This document shows positions 40,323 to 49,677 of a stretch of 64,000 nt of DNA, in pieces. Every line of letters begins with the position of its first letter. The first letter of the stretch is position 1. Below the pieces are notes generated by a model. It was not told the origin of the DNA and did no database searches. It saw nothing but the letters and a program-made list of their open reading frames with translations. Source of the DNA: JAICUY01 sp035708065 (GTDB taxonomy: Bacteria > Chloroflexota > Limnocylindria > QHBO01); assembly GCA_035708065.1 (NCBI GenBank), contig DASSTC010000016.1, positions 1 through 64,000 on the forward strand, written 5' to 3'. The translations under genes and the position numbers were made by a program.

Positions 40323-40826
40323 ATGACACTCGAGAGCACGCCCGAGGGGCGGCGGCTGCGGCAGATGATGGCCCGCTTCGCGACCGGGGTGACCGTCATC
40401 TCGGCCCGGTACGGACCGCTCCTGGCGGGGATGACCGCCAACGCGATCGCCTCGGTCAGCATCGATCCGCCGCTCATGATGGCCAGCGTCAACCGCCGAT
40501 CCGAGACGCACCAGGCGATCGTGCAGAGCCACTCGTTCGCGGCATCGGTCCTGTCGCTCGAGCAGCGTGAGCTGGCGGACTGCTTTGCGCAGCCGACGAC
40601 CGCCACGAAGCTGAAGCGCTTCTGCGACGCGCCGTGGCACGAGGCCGAGACCGGCTCGCCGATCCTCGACGGCGCGATCGCCTACTTCGACTGCCGCCTC
40701 GTCGACCGGCACGACGGCGGTGACCACACGATCTTCATCGGCGCGATCGTTGCCGCGGGGTACGAGGAGGGCGTCGAGCCGCTGATCTGGTTCGGCTCGG
40801 GCTACCGCCGCCTGGCACCGTCGTGA
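40323..40826 (+). CDS. Flavin reductase-domain protein (FMN-binding split barrel)
   Basis: This 167-aa protein has RFATGVTVISARYGPLLAGMTANAIASVSIDPPLMMASVNRRSETHQAI, which fits NADH:flavin oxidoreductases that supply reduced flavin to monooxygenases. It overlaps the [2Fe-2S] protein gene by 4 bp (GTGA), so the two are coupled. A monooxygenase partner is not adjacent; the LLM proteins in the window are possible but unproven. Confidence 0.9.
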   Translation: MTLESTPEGRRLRQMMARFATGVTVISARYGPLLAGMTANAIASVSIDPPLMMASVNRRSETHQAIVQSHSFAASVLSLEQRELADCFAQPTTATKLKRFCDAPWHEAETGSPILDGAIAYFDCRLVDRHDGGDHTIFIGAIVAAGYEEGVEPLIWFGSGYRRLAPS

Positions 40827-41395
40827 GCCGGCTGCCCGTCTGGGAGCGGCTGCGCGCGCCGGACCGCCGGCCGCTCGACGTGCGACCGGTCGAGCACCGT
40901 GGGGTCGAGCTGCTGCGGGTGGTCGACGGTGACATTCCCGACCTCGCCGCCACCGTCTTCGATGCCTGGATCGTTGCGGGCGGCTATGTCATCCGCGCGG
41001 CTGCGCTCGACGACGTGCGCGTGACGCCGTACCAGATTCGCGCCAGCCGCCTGCAGATCGAGAACAGCGACGGACGGCTGGAGGCGCTGCTCGCCGGATC
41101 GGGCGTGGTGGCGACCCTCGGCGAGCTCGAGCACCTCGCCTGCGCCTGCCGGGGAGTGGCCGCCGATGTCGTGTATCGCGCCGTCGCCAACGGCTGGGAG
41201 ACCGTCGACCAGCTCAAGCGTGCGACGCGCGTCGCCTTCGGCGTCTGCCAGGGCCGGCGCTGCGTGCCCTGGCTGGCGGCGCGCCTGGAGCTCGACCGGG
41301 AGGACCCGCGGGCGCAGATCACGCCGCGGCCGCCGCTCGTGCCGGTGCCCGTATCGGTCCTGGCGGCGTTCGCCGAGGAAGAGCCGGCCGTCTGA
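40823..41395 (+). CDS. BFD-type [2Fe-2S]-binding protein with unassigned N-terminal domain
   Basis: This 190-aa protein starts with GTG. The C-terminal half carries CACRGVAADVVYRAVANGWETVDQLKRATRVAFGVCQGRRC, a BFD-like [2Fe-2S] site (CxC plus CxxxxC). The first 90 residues (DRRPLDVRPVEHRGVELLRVVDGDIPDLAATVFDAW) match no family I know. It could shuttle electrons to or from the flavin reductase upstream. Its stop overlaps the ABC ATPase gene (TGATG). Confidence 0.75.
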   Translation: MSRLPVWERLRAPDRRPLDVRPVEHRGVELLRVVDGDIPDLAATVFDAWIVAGGYVIRAAALDDVRVTPYQIRASRLQIENSDGRLEALLAGSGVVATLGELEHLACACRGVAADVVYRAVANGWETVDQLKRATRVAFGVCQGRRCVPWLAARLELDREDPRAQITPRPPLVPVPVSVLAAFAEEEPAV

Positions 41396-42309
41396 TGGCC
41401 GCGGTCGTCGAGCTGCGCGGCATCGCCAAGAGCTACGGGCGACAAACGGCGCTGGAGGCGCTCGACCTGAGCGTGGGCCCCGGCGAGGTGGTGGGGCTGC
41501 TCGGGCCGAACGGCGCCGGCAAGACCACGGCGGTGAAGGTCGTGCTCGGCCTGGTGCGCCCATCGTCCGGCGAGGGGCGTCTATTCGGCCGGCCGCTCGG
41601 CGACCCCGAGGCACGCCGCAAGGTCGGCTACCTGCCCGAGATGTTCCGCAACCCGCCCTGGCTCACCGCCCGCGAGGTGATGCGGTATCACGCCGAGCTG
41701 CTCGGCCTGCCGGCGGCGCAGCGCGGCCGCGTCGTCGACGCGGCGTTGGCCAATGCCGACCTGACCGACCGCGCCGACGACCTCGTCGGCCGCTACTCGA
41801 AGGGGATGCAGCAGCGCGTCGGCCTGGCCGTGGCGCTGCTCGGCGGGCCGGCGCTCGTGGTGCTCGACGAGCCCGCCACCGGCCTCGACCCGATCGGCCG
41901 CGAGGAGCTGCGCGGCGCCATCCGCGGCCTGCGCGAGAGCGGCACGAGCGTGCTGCTGAACTCGCACCAGCTCTCCGAGGTCGAGCAGGTGTGTGACCGG
42001 GTCACGATCCTGCACCAGGGCCACGTCCTGGCCGACGGTCGCCTGGACGAGCTGCTGCGCGCTGGTGGCATTCGTGTGCGCGTCACCGGCCTGGAGCAGC
42101 CGCTGCCGCCGCCGCTCGACCGATTCGGACCGGTCGAACGCGATGCCGACCTCTTCCTGTTCCGCGGGCTCGATCAGCGGCGCGTGCCCGAGCTCGTCGC
42201 CACGCTGGTCGAGCTCGGCGCGCAGGTCCACGCGGTCGAACCGATCCAGCCCACCCTCGAGGAGCGCTTCCGCCAGCTGCTGCACGTCCCGCCGGAGGGC
42301 CACGCGTGA
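41395..42309 (+). CDS. ABC transporter ATP-binding protein
   Basis: This 304-aa protein has Walker A GPNGAGKTT, Q-loop YLPEMF, signature YSKGMQQRVGLAVAL, Walker B ALVVLDEPATGLDP and switch His in LLNSHQ. It is of the ABC-2 export type, with the C-terminal extension usual for these ATPases. It pairs with the permease overlapping by 4 bp. The transported compound is unknown. Confidence 0.92.
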   Translation: MAAVVELRGIAKSYGRQTALEALDLSVGPGEVVGLLGPNGAGKTTAVKVVLGLVRPSSGEGRLFGRPLGDPEARRKVGYLPEMFRNPPWLTAREVMRYHAELLGLPAAQRGRVVDAALANADLTDRADDLVGRYSKGMQQRVGLAVALLGGPALVVLDEPATGLDPIGREELRGAIRGLRESGTSVLLNSHQLSEVEQVCDRVTILHQGHVLADGRLDELLRAGGIRVRVTGLEQPLPPPLDRFGPVERDADLFLFRGLDQRRVPELVATLVELGAQVHAVEPIQPTLEERFRQLLHVPPEGHA

Positions 42310-43178
42310 TCGACCTCGGCGCGACCTGGGTGATCGCCCGGCTGACGCTCCGCGAAGCGATGCGCCGCCGCATGCTGCTCGCCCTGTTCGGCCTGTCGGG
42401 GGTCGCCGTGCTGCTCACCGCCTGGGGCTACGGCCAGCTGCAGAACGTGCCGGGCGTCAGCACCGGCAACGTCAGCATCGACCAGGTACAGCTCGTGGCC
42501 TCGCAGCTGCTCATCGGCGTGACCTTCATGTTCAGTTTCATCCTCGCGCTCTTCGCCGTGCTGGCCGCCGCGCCGGCGATCGCGGGAGCGCGGGAGTCGG
42601 GCGAGCTGCAGGCGATCGCCGCCCGGCCCGTTCCGCGCTCATCGATCCTTCTCGGCAAGTGGCTGGCCCTCGCGCTGGTCGTCGTGGGTTACGCCGCCGC
42701 CTCGGGGATCGCCGAGCTCGTCGTCGTGGCGCTCATCACCGGCTACGTCCCTGTCCAGCCGGCCGAGGCGATCCTGTACGTCGCCGCCGAAGGGATCGTG
42801 GTGCTCAGCCTGACCTTCCTGCTCGGCACGCGGCTGTCGGCGGTCACCTCCGGCGTCGTCGCCATGCTGCTGTTCGGAATCGCGTGGCTCAGCGGGGTGG
42901 TCGGGGGGATCGGTCTGGCCTTCGGCGACCAGGCGATGTCGTGGGTCGCGCCGCTTGTCAGCGTGATGTTGCCCAGCGACGGGCTGTGGCGCGGCGCGAT
43001 CTACAGCCTCGAGCCTGCGAGCGTGGTGCTGGCCGGCGCCGGGGCGGGTCCGCAGATCGCCGCGTTTCCGTTCTTTGCGGATTCGCCACCGGCGCCGGCC
43101 TTCATCGCCTGGAGCGTCGCCTGGGTGGTGATCGTGCTCCTCGGCGCGGGCATCGGCTTCGCCAGAAACGACCTGTAG
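42306..43178 (+). CDS. ABC-2 type permease
   Basis: This 290-aa membrane protein starts with GTG overlapping the ATPase stop. It has about 6-7 TM helices and RESGELQAIAARPVPRSSILLGKWLAL, the conserved amphipathic region of ABC-2 permeases. It is probably an exporter with the ATPase at 41395. It is the last gene of the 39634-43178 operon. Confidence 0.88.
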   Translation: MIDLGATWVIARLTLREAMRRRMLLALFGLSGVAVLLTAWGYGQLQNVPGVSTGNVSIDQVQLVASQLLIGVTFMFSFILALFAVLAAAPAIAGARESGELQAIAARPVPRSSILLGKWLALALVVVGYAAASGIAELVVVALITGYVPVQPAEAILYVAAEGIVVLSLTFLLGTRLSAVTSGVVAMLLFGIAWLSGVVGGIGLAFGDQAMSWVAPLVSVMLPSDGLWRGAIYSLEPASVVLAGAGAGPQIAAFPFFADSPPAPAFIAWSVAWVVIVLLGAGIGFARNDL

Positions 43179-43254
43179 GGTCCGACGCGTCGGTTCGGCT
43201 ACGATTGCCGCGCCAGGGGGGATACCGAGTTCGTGCAGCCATGAGGTTCGGGCT

Positions 43255-44703
<1,449 letters not shown>

Positions 44704-44759
44704 GGCGGGCGGCGGTGCGGGCCGTCCTCGGTTTCAGGATGAGTGTGTTCCACGTCGTT

Positions 44760-44765
44760 TAGCAT
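44760..44765 (+). promoter_or_regulatory. -10 box TAGCAT, leaderless type, for the hydroxyacid oxidase
   Basis: TAGCAT ends 7 nt before ATG 44773 and decides this start over the longer in-frame alternative at 44743. Confidence 0.55.
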
Positions 44766-44772
44766 CCGCCGC

Positions 44773-46074
44773 ATGGCTGGTGAGCCGCCAGGCGGCGGCA
44801 TCGGGCGAGTCGTCCAGCGCGAGATCTACCGGCGCGGGGCCTTCGGGCATCGGCCTCGCGTGCCGGTCCTGCCGGATGGCCTGGCCCAGGCAGCCCGTCG
44901 GAAGATGAGTGCGGCGGCGTGGTCGTACGTCGCCGGATCGGCCGGGCAGCAGCAGACCGAACGGGCCAACCGGCTCGCGTTCGAGCGTTGGGGCATCGTG
45001 CCCCGGGTCCTGCGCGACATCTCGACGCGCGACACGGCCGTCGAGCTCTTCGGCGAGCGGCTGCCGGCGCCGTTCCTGCTCGCGCCGATCGGCGCGCTCG
45101 AGATGGTCCATCCCGATGCCGACCTTGCCGTTGCCCGCGCCGCGGCCGCACTCGGCCTGCCGATGCTCATCTCGACCCAGGGCTCGAAGCCCATGGAGCG
45201 CACGGCGGAAGCGCTCGGCAACGCGCCACGCTGGTTCCAGCTGTACTGGAGCACGAGCGACGAGCTCGTCGAGAGCTTCGTCCGTCGGGCCGAGGCCATT
45301 CGGGCAACGGCGCTGGTCGTGACGCTCGATACGCAGCTGCTCGGCTGGCGAACGCACGACCTCGACCTCGGCAGCCTGCCGTTCGTGCGCGGCCAGGGCA
45401 TCGCCCAGTACACCAGCGACCCGGTCTTCATGGAGCTCGTTCGCGCGCGACTCCGCGGCAAGCCCTCCCCGGAACCCGGACCGCCGCCGCGGCCGACGCC
45501 AGCGGCCATCGCCACGCTCGCCTCGGTAGCACGCACCCATCCCGGGCCGTTCATGCGCAATCTACGCTCGCCGGTGCCGCGGGCCGCAGTCGAGACGTTC
45601 CTCGACATCTTCGCTCGCCATTCGCTGACCTGGGACAACCTCGCCTGGCTCCGCGAACGGACGAAGCTGCCGATCGTCCTCAAGGGAATCCAGGACCCGC
45701 ATGACGCGCAGCTCGCCGCGGACCATGGCGTCGACGGCGTCATCGTGTCGAATCACGGCGGCCGGCAGGTCGACGGCGCGATCGGCGCGTTGACGGTCCT
45801 CCCGGAAATCGTCGAGCTCGTCGGCGACCGCCTCACGGTCCTGTTCGACAGCGGCATCCGCGGGGGCGCCGATGTCTTCAAGGCCCTGGCGCTCGGCGCA
45901 CGGGCGGTGGGCATCGGTCGACCGTGGGTCCACGGCCTGGCGCTCGACGGCAGCGACGGGATTGTCGGGGTGATGCGCTACCTGATGGCCGAGCTGGACA
46001 TCACCATGGCGCTTGCCGGCTGCGCGCGTCTCGACGACATCGGTCCCGATCTGCTCAGGCGCGAGGACTGCTGA
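44773..46074 (+). CDS. FMN-dependent 2-hydroxyacid oxidase (lactate monooxygenase-like)
   Basis: This 433-aa TIM-barrel protein has PAPFLLAPIGALEMVHPDADLAVARAAAALGLPMLISTQGS, the catalytic His328 in IVSNHGGRQVDGAIGAL with its partner Arg, and FDSGIRGGADVFKALALGARAVGIGRPWVHGLAL. A long insert after residue 200, rich in Pro (GKPSPEPGPPPRPTPAA), suits the lactate 2-monooxygenase branch. It oxidises 2-hydroxyacids with O2. It is followed 3 bp later by a small VOC-type frame. Confidence 0.9.
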   Translation: MAGEPPGGGIGRVVQREIYRRGAFGHRPRVPVLPDGLAQAARRKMSAAAWSYVAGSAGQQQTERANRLAFERWGIVPRVLRDISTRDTAVELFGERLPAPFLLAPIGALEMVHPDADLAVARAAAALGLPMLISTQGSKPMERTAEALGNAPRWFQLYWSTSDELVESFVRRAEAIRATALVVTLDTQLLGWRTHDLDLGSLPFVRGQGIAQYTSDPVFMELVRARLRGKPSPEPGPPPRPTPAAIATLASVARTHPGPFMRNLRSPVPRAAVETFLDIFARHSLTWDNLAWLRERTKLPIVLKGIQDPHDAQLAADHGVDGVIVSNHGGRQVDGAIGALTVLPEIVELVGDRLTVLFDSGIRGGADVFKALALGARAVGIGRPWVHGLALDGSDGIVGVMRYLMAELDITMALAGCARLDDIGPDLLRREDC

Positions 46075-46143
46075 TCCATGGCGATGAGTTTGCGGCGCAT
46101 CGGCCGTCCATCAGATACAACGAGCCACCAGGAGGACAGACAC

Positions 46144-46563
46144 GTGGGATCCAAGCTCAACCCCTACCTCAACTTCGACGGCAACGGGCGCGAGGCGATC
46201 GAGTTTTACCGCGACGTCTTCGGCGGCGAGCTGACGACCTCCTCGTACGCCGAGGGCGGCATGGCCGACAATCCTGCCGATGCCGATCGGCTCATGCATG
46301 GCCAGCTCGAGACCCCCGCCGGCTTCACCCTCATGGCCGCCGACGGTCCGTCCGGCGAACAGGCCGATGCACCCGGCGCGTTCTCGATCTCGCTCAGCGG
46401 CGACGACGATGCCGAGCTGCGCGGCTACTGGGATCGCCTTGCCGAGGGCGGCACGATCACGATGCCGCTCGAGAAGGCGCCGTGGGGCGACAGCTTCGGC
46501 ATGCTGAAGGACCGATTCGGCACGCCGTGGATGGTGAACATCGCGGGCACGCCGCAGAGCTAG
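46144..46563 (+). CDS. VOC/PhnB-like glyoxalase-fold protein
   Basis: This 139-aa protein starts with GTG 46144, fixed by a strong GGAGG at 46131-46135; the longer in-frame ATG at 46078 lacks a site. KLNPYLNFDGNGREAIEFYRDVFGGELT is the PhnB-like opening, and WGDSFGMLKDRFGTPWMVNIAG the ending. Members are metal-binding betaalphabetabetabeta proteins of unknown substrate; an epimerase-like role is possible. Confidence 0.88.
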   Translation: MGSKLNPYLNFDGNGREAIEFYRDVFGGELTTSSYAEGGMADNPADADRLMHGQLETPAGFTLMAADGPSGEQADAPGAFSISLSGDDDAELRGYWDRLAEGGTITMPLEKAPWGDSFGMLKDRFGTPWMVNIAGTPQS

Positions 46564-46640
46564 CGGGGAGCGGCTGCTGCGTCGGTCGTCCACGTGGCGG
46601 TTGGACGCGCCGCCTGTCCGACCGCGCAGTCTCCGCCGGG

Positions 46641-46646
46641 TAGCAT
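46641..46646 (+). promoter_or_regulatory. -10 box TAGCAT, leaderless type
   Basis: TAGCAT ends 7 nt before ATG 46654 of a small frame, matching the promoter pattern of full-sized genes and arguing that the small frame is expressed. Confidence 0.5.
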
Positions 46647-46653
46647 CGGCGCC

Positions 46654-46830
46654 ATGAAGTACGGCGTGATCATCAGAGGCACCACCCAGCCGGCGACCGC
46701 ATCGGATGCGGTCCGGCCATGGACCGATGCCGGCGCCACGTGGTGGATCGAATCGGACTGGTCGAACTTCGAGGTCGAGCCGGCGCGGCGGCGGACCGAG
46801 GCTGGCCCGCCGGGCAGCCGACGCACGTAG
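46654..46830 (+). CDS. 58-aa protein resembling the C-terminal tail of LLM oxidoreductases
   Basis: ATG 46654 sits 7 nt after a TAGCAT box. The product MKYGVIIRG...WTDAGATWWIESDW...RRRTEAGPP resembles the last 40 residues of LLM-class oxidoreductases as I remember them, preceded by a new start. It may be a real small protein or a leftover after deletion. No larger oxidoreductase frame exists upstream. The call is tentative. Confidence 0.5.
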   Translation: MKYGVIIRGTTQPATASDAVRPWTDAGATWWIESDWSNFEVEPARRRTEAGPPGSRRT

Positions 46831-46893
46831 CCACCGGCTGGCGATCCGCCAGCAGGGTCGGCCGCAGCGGTGGGCGCGAAACCGCGCTTCTGG

Positions 46894-46899
46894 TACATT
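46894..46899 (+). promoter_or_regulatory. Candidate -10 box TACATT upstream of the saccharopine-dehydrogenase-like gene
   Basis: TACATT lies 109 bp before ATG 47003, implying a leader of about 100 nt that contains a 9-bp stem-loop at 46909-46937. This is unlike the leaderless genes nearby. Confidence 0.35.
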
Positions 46900-46908
46900 T
46901 GCCGTCGA

Positions 46909-46937
46909 GCCGCGCGGATCACCACGGACCGTGCGGC
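46909..46937 (+). other. Stem-loop in the 5' leader of the saccharopine-dehydrogenase-like gene
   Basis: GCCGCGCGG (46909-46917) can pair with CCGTGCGGC (46929-46937), one G-U pair, 11-nt loop. It lies between the candidate promoter and the start codon and could act in translation control or mRNA stability. Confidence 0.4.
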
Positions 46938-47002
46938 ATCGGCACCGAGATCCTGTTGCGCAGACGCGTGCCACGTCGGAACACGCAGCGGAGCAGACGC
47001 AG

Positions 47003-48235
47003 ATGCGCATCCTTCTCATCGGTGCCGGCACCGTCGGCGAAGCCATCGCCAGGATCACCGCCGATCGCGACTGGTGCGAGCAGATGGTGATCGCCGATTA
47101 CGACCTCAGCCGCGCGACGTCCGTCGCGCAGGACATCGGGCAACCCGAACGCTTCACCGCCGTTCAGGCGGACGCCTCGAACGTCGAGCAGCTGGCCGAG
47201 CTGGCGCGGAAGCACGAGTCAGACCTGGTCATGAACGCGGTCGACCCGCAGTTCGTCATGCCGATCTTCCGCGCCGCGCTCGAGGCGAAGACGAACTACA
47301 TGGACATGGCGACCAGCCTGTCGAAGCCGAACCCGGAGCGGCCGTTCGAGGAGACCGGCGTCAAGCTCGGCGACGAGCAGTTCGCGATGATGGAGCTCTG
47401 GGCGCGCGCCGGGAAGCTGGCGCTGCTGGGCATGGGCATGGACCCCGGTCTCACCGACGTGTTCGCCGCGTACGCGAAGAAGCACCTCTTCGACGAGATC
47501 GACGAAGTCCACGTCCGCGACGGCGGCGACCTGCGCATCGAGGGCTACGCGTTTGCCCCGGTGTTCAGCATCTGGACGACGATCGAAGAGTGCCTCAACC
47601 CGCCGGTCGTCTGGCAGGACGGCGACTGGCACACGACGAGGCCCTTCTCCGCGCCGGAGATGTTCCCGTTCCCCGAGGGCATCGGTCCGGTCGAGTGCGT
47701 CAACGTCGAGCACGAGGAGGTGCTGCTCGTGCCGCGCTACATCGACGCGAAGAAGGTGACGTTCAAGTACGCGCTGGGCAGCGATTTCATCGATAAGCTC
47801 AAGACGATCCACACCCTCGGCATGGACCGCACCGATCGCGTCAACGTGAAGGGCGTCGAGGTCGCGCCGCGCGACGTGCTGGCCGCCATCACGCCCGACC
47901 CCGCCACGGTCGGGGATCGCATGGTCGGCCGGGCGATTGTCGGCACCTGGGTCATCGGCCGCAAGGATGGCAAGCCTCGCGAGGTCTTCCTCTACCAGAT
48001 GACCGATGCCGTGCGCACCTGGCAGGACCACGGCCTCGGTGCGGTCGCCTGGCAGACCGGCTTCAACCCGGTGATCGCCATGGAGCTGCTGAGCTCCGGC
48101 GCATGGAAGGGAAGCGGCGTGCTCGGCCCCGAGCCATTCGACCCGGATCCCTACCTTGCCCTGCTCGACAAGTACGGCATTCACCACGACATGGTCGAGA
48201 TGGAGCCCGGTGCGCACCGGCCCGCCTCCGCCTGA
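47003..48235 (+). CDS. Saccharopine dehydrogenase-like NAD(P)-dependent reductase
   Basis: This 410-aa protein has the N-terminal Rossmann motif RILLIGAGTVGEAIA and continues with the family pattern VIADYDLSRATSVAQDI, LVMNAVDPQFVMPIFRAAL, NYMDMAT and GMGMDPGLTDVFAAYA. It resembles saccharopine dehydrogenase / lysine 6-dehydrogenase / carboxynorspermidine dehydrogenase. The class III aminotransferase 13 bp downstream, together with the polyamine genes, suggests lysine or polyamine metabolism. The exact step is unknown. Confidence 0.82.
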   Translation: MRILLIGAGTVGEAIARITADRDWCEQMVIADYDLSRATSVAQDIGQPERFTAVQADASNVEQLAELARKHESDLVMNAVDPQFVMPIFRAALEAKTNYMDMATSLSKPNPERPFEETGVKLGDEQFAMMELWARAGKLALLGMGMDPGLTDVFAAYAKKHLFDEIDEVHVRDGGDLRIEGYAFAPVFSIWTTIEECLNPPVVWQDGDWHTTRPFSAPEMFPFPEGIGPVECVNVEHEEVLLVPRYIDAKKVTFKYALGSDFIDKLKTIHTLGMDRTDRVNVKGVEVAPRDVLAAITPDPATVGDRMVGRAIVGTWVIGRKDGKPREVFLYQMTDAVRTWQDHGLGAVAWQTGFNPVIAMELLSSGAWKGSGVLGPEPFDPDPYLALLDKYGIHHDMVEMEPGAHRPASA

Positions 48236-48248
48236 AAGGACCGATCCA

Positions 48249-49676
48249 ATGACGATCTCGGCCGGCATCGACCGGGCACGACTGGCTTCCATTCACGAGC
48301 GGGAAGAGGCGGCCTACCGCGAGCGCACGCCACGCTCGGCGGAGCTCTTCGAGCGAGCGCAGGGCTCACTACCGCTCGGCGTCGCCTCCTCGTTCCAGTC
48401 GTATGACCCCTATCCGCTGTTCATGACCGATGCGCGCGGGTCGCGCATCTGGGACGCCGACGGCAACGAGTACGTCGACTTCGACATGGCCTTCGGCGTG
48501 CTCGCCGCCGGCCACTCGCACCCGATCCTGGCCGAGGCGCTTCAGCGTCGCGTGGCGAACGGCACCTGCTACACGTTCCCGGTCGAGGACGGTGTCGTGC
48601 TCGCCGAGGAGATCAAGCGTCGCTTTGGCGCCGACCTGGTGCGCTTCTCCAACTCGGGCACCGAGGCGACGATGGACGCCATTCGTGTCGCCCGCGGGTA
48701 CACCGGTCGGGAGAAGATCGTCAAGTTCGAGGGCGGCTACCACGGCCACCACGACGACGTGCTGGTCAGCATCCAGCCGCCGCGCGACCTGATGGGTCCT
48801 GCCGAGGCGCCGAACACGGTCCCGGCCACGGCCGGCATGCCGCGCTCGCGGGTCGCCGAGACGGTCATCGCGCCGTACAACCAGCCGGATGCGCTGGCAG
48901 CGATCCTCGAGGCGCACCGCGGCGAGATCGCGGCGATCATCATCGAGCCGGTCCAGTTCAACATCGGCGTGGTGCCGCCACTCCCCGGCTACCTGGAGCG
49001 GGTCAGGGAGCTGGCCACCGAGCACGGCGCGGTGCTCATCTTCGACGAGGTGAAGACCGGCGTGGTGCTGGCCTACGGCGGCGCCACGGAGTTCTTCGGC
49101 GTGCAGCCGGACCTGTTCTGTCTCGCCAAGAGCATCGGCGGCGGCGTGCCGATCGGCGCGTTCGGCGGCCGCGCCGAGGTGATGCGCGTCATCGAGGCAC
49201 TCCCCGAGGGCGGCGGCAACGGGACGGCGCTCGAGCATACGACGATCCCCGGCGGGGCGACGCGCGTCGCGCACCTCGGCACGTTCAACGGCAATCCGCT
49301 GTCGATGGCCGCCGGCGTTGCCACGCTGACGCGCATCCTCACGCCCGATGTCTACCCGCAGCTCCGCGCCCTGGCCCAGCGGCTGACCGATGGTTGCGCG
49401 GCGGTCATCGCCGACTTCGGCCTGCCCGGCTATGCGATCAATGTCGGCCCGAAGGGCTGCGTGATGTTCACGCCGGACCGGGTGACGAACTACCGCGACT
49501 TCATCGGCCTCGATGGCGACCTGTGGGCGGCGTCGTTCTTCTACCTCGCCAACCGCGGCATCCTGCTGCCGCCCGGCCCGGACGACCAGTGGACGCTGTC
49601 GGTGCAGCACAGCGAGGCCGACATCGACCGATACGTCTCGACCTTCCGCGACTTCGCCCAGGAGCTGGCCGGCTGA
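48249..49676 (+). CDS. Class III PLP aminotransferase/aminomutase (glutamate-1-semialdehyde-like)
   Basis: This 475-aa protein has TGAAAGGA 7-8 nt before ATG 48249. It contains SNSGTEATMDAIRVARGYTGREKIVKFEGGYHGHHD, IFDEVKTG, and the PLP lysine K294 in FCLAKSIGGGVPIGAFGG. The sequence is GSA-aminomutase-like, but the context is catabolic, so an amine or amino acid aminotransferase is more likely than heme synthesis. It is convergent with the GABA aminotransferase, with 1 bp between stops. Confidence 0.82.
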   Translation: MTISAGIDRARLASIHEREEAAYRERTPRSAELFERAQGSLPLGVASSFQSYDPYPLFMTDARGSRIWDADGNEYVDFDMAFGVLAAGHSHPILAEALQRRVANGTCYTFPVEDGVVLAEEIKRRFGADLVRFSNSGTEATMDAIRVARGYTGREKIVKFEGGYHGHHDDVLVSIQPPRDLMGPAEAPNTVPATAGMPRSRVAETVIAPYNQPDALAAILEAHRGEIAAIIIEPVQFNIGVVPPLPGYLERVRELATEHGAVLIFDEVKTGVVLAYGGATEFFGVQPDLFCLAKSIGGGVPIGAFGGRAEVMRVIEALPEGGGNGTALEHTTIPGGATRVAHLGTFNGNPLSMAAGVATLTRILTPDVYPQLRALAQRLTDGCAAVIADFGLPGYAINVGPKGCVMFTPDRVTNYRDFIGLDGDLWAASFFYLANRGILLPPGPDDQWTLSVQHSEADIDRYVSTFRDFAQELAG

Positions 49677-49677
49677 G

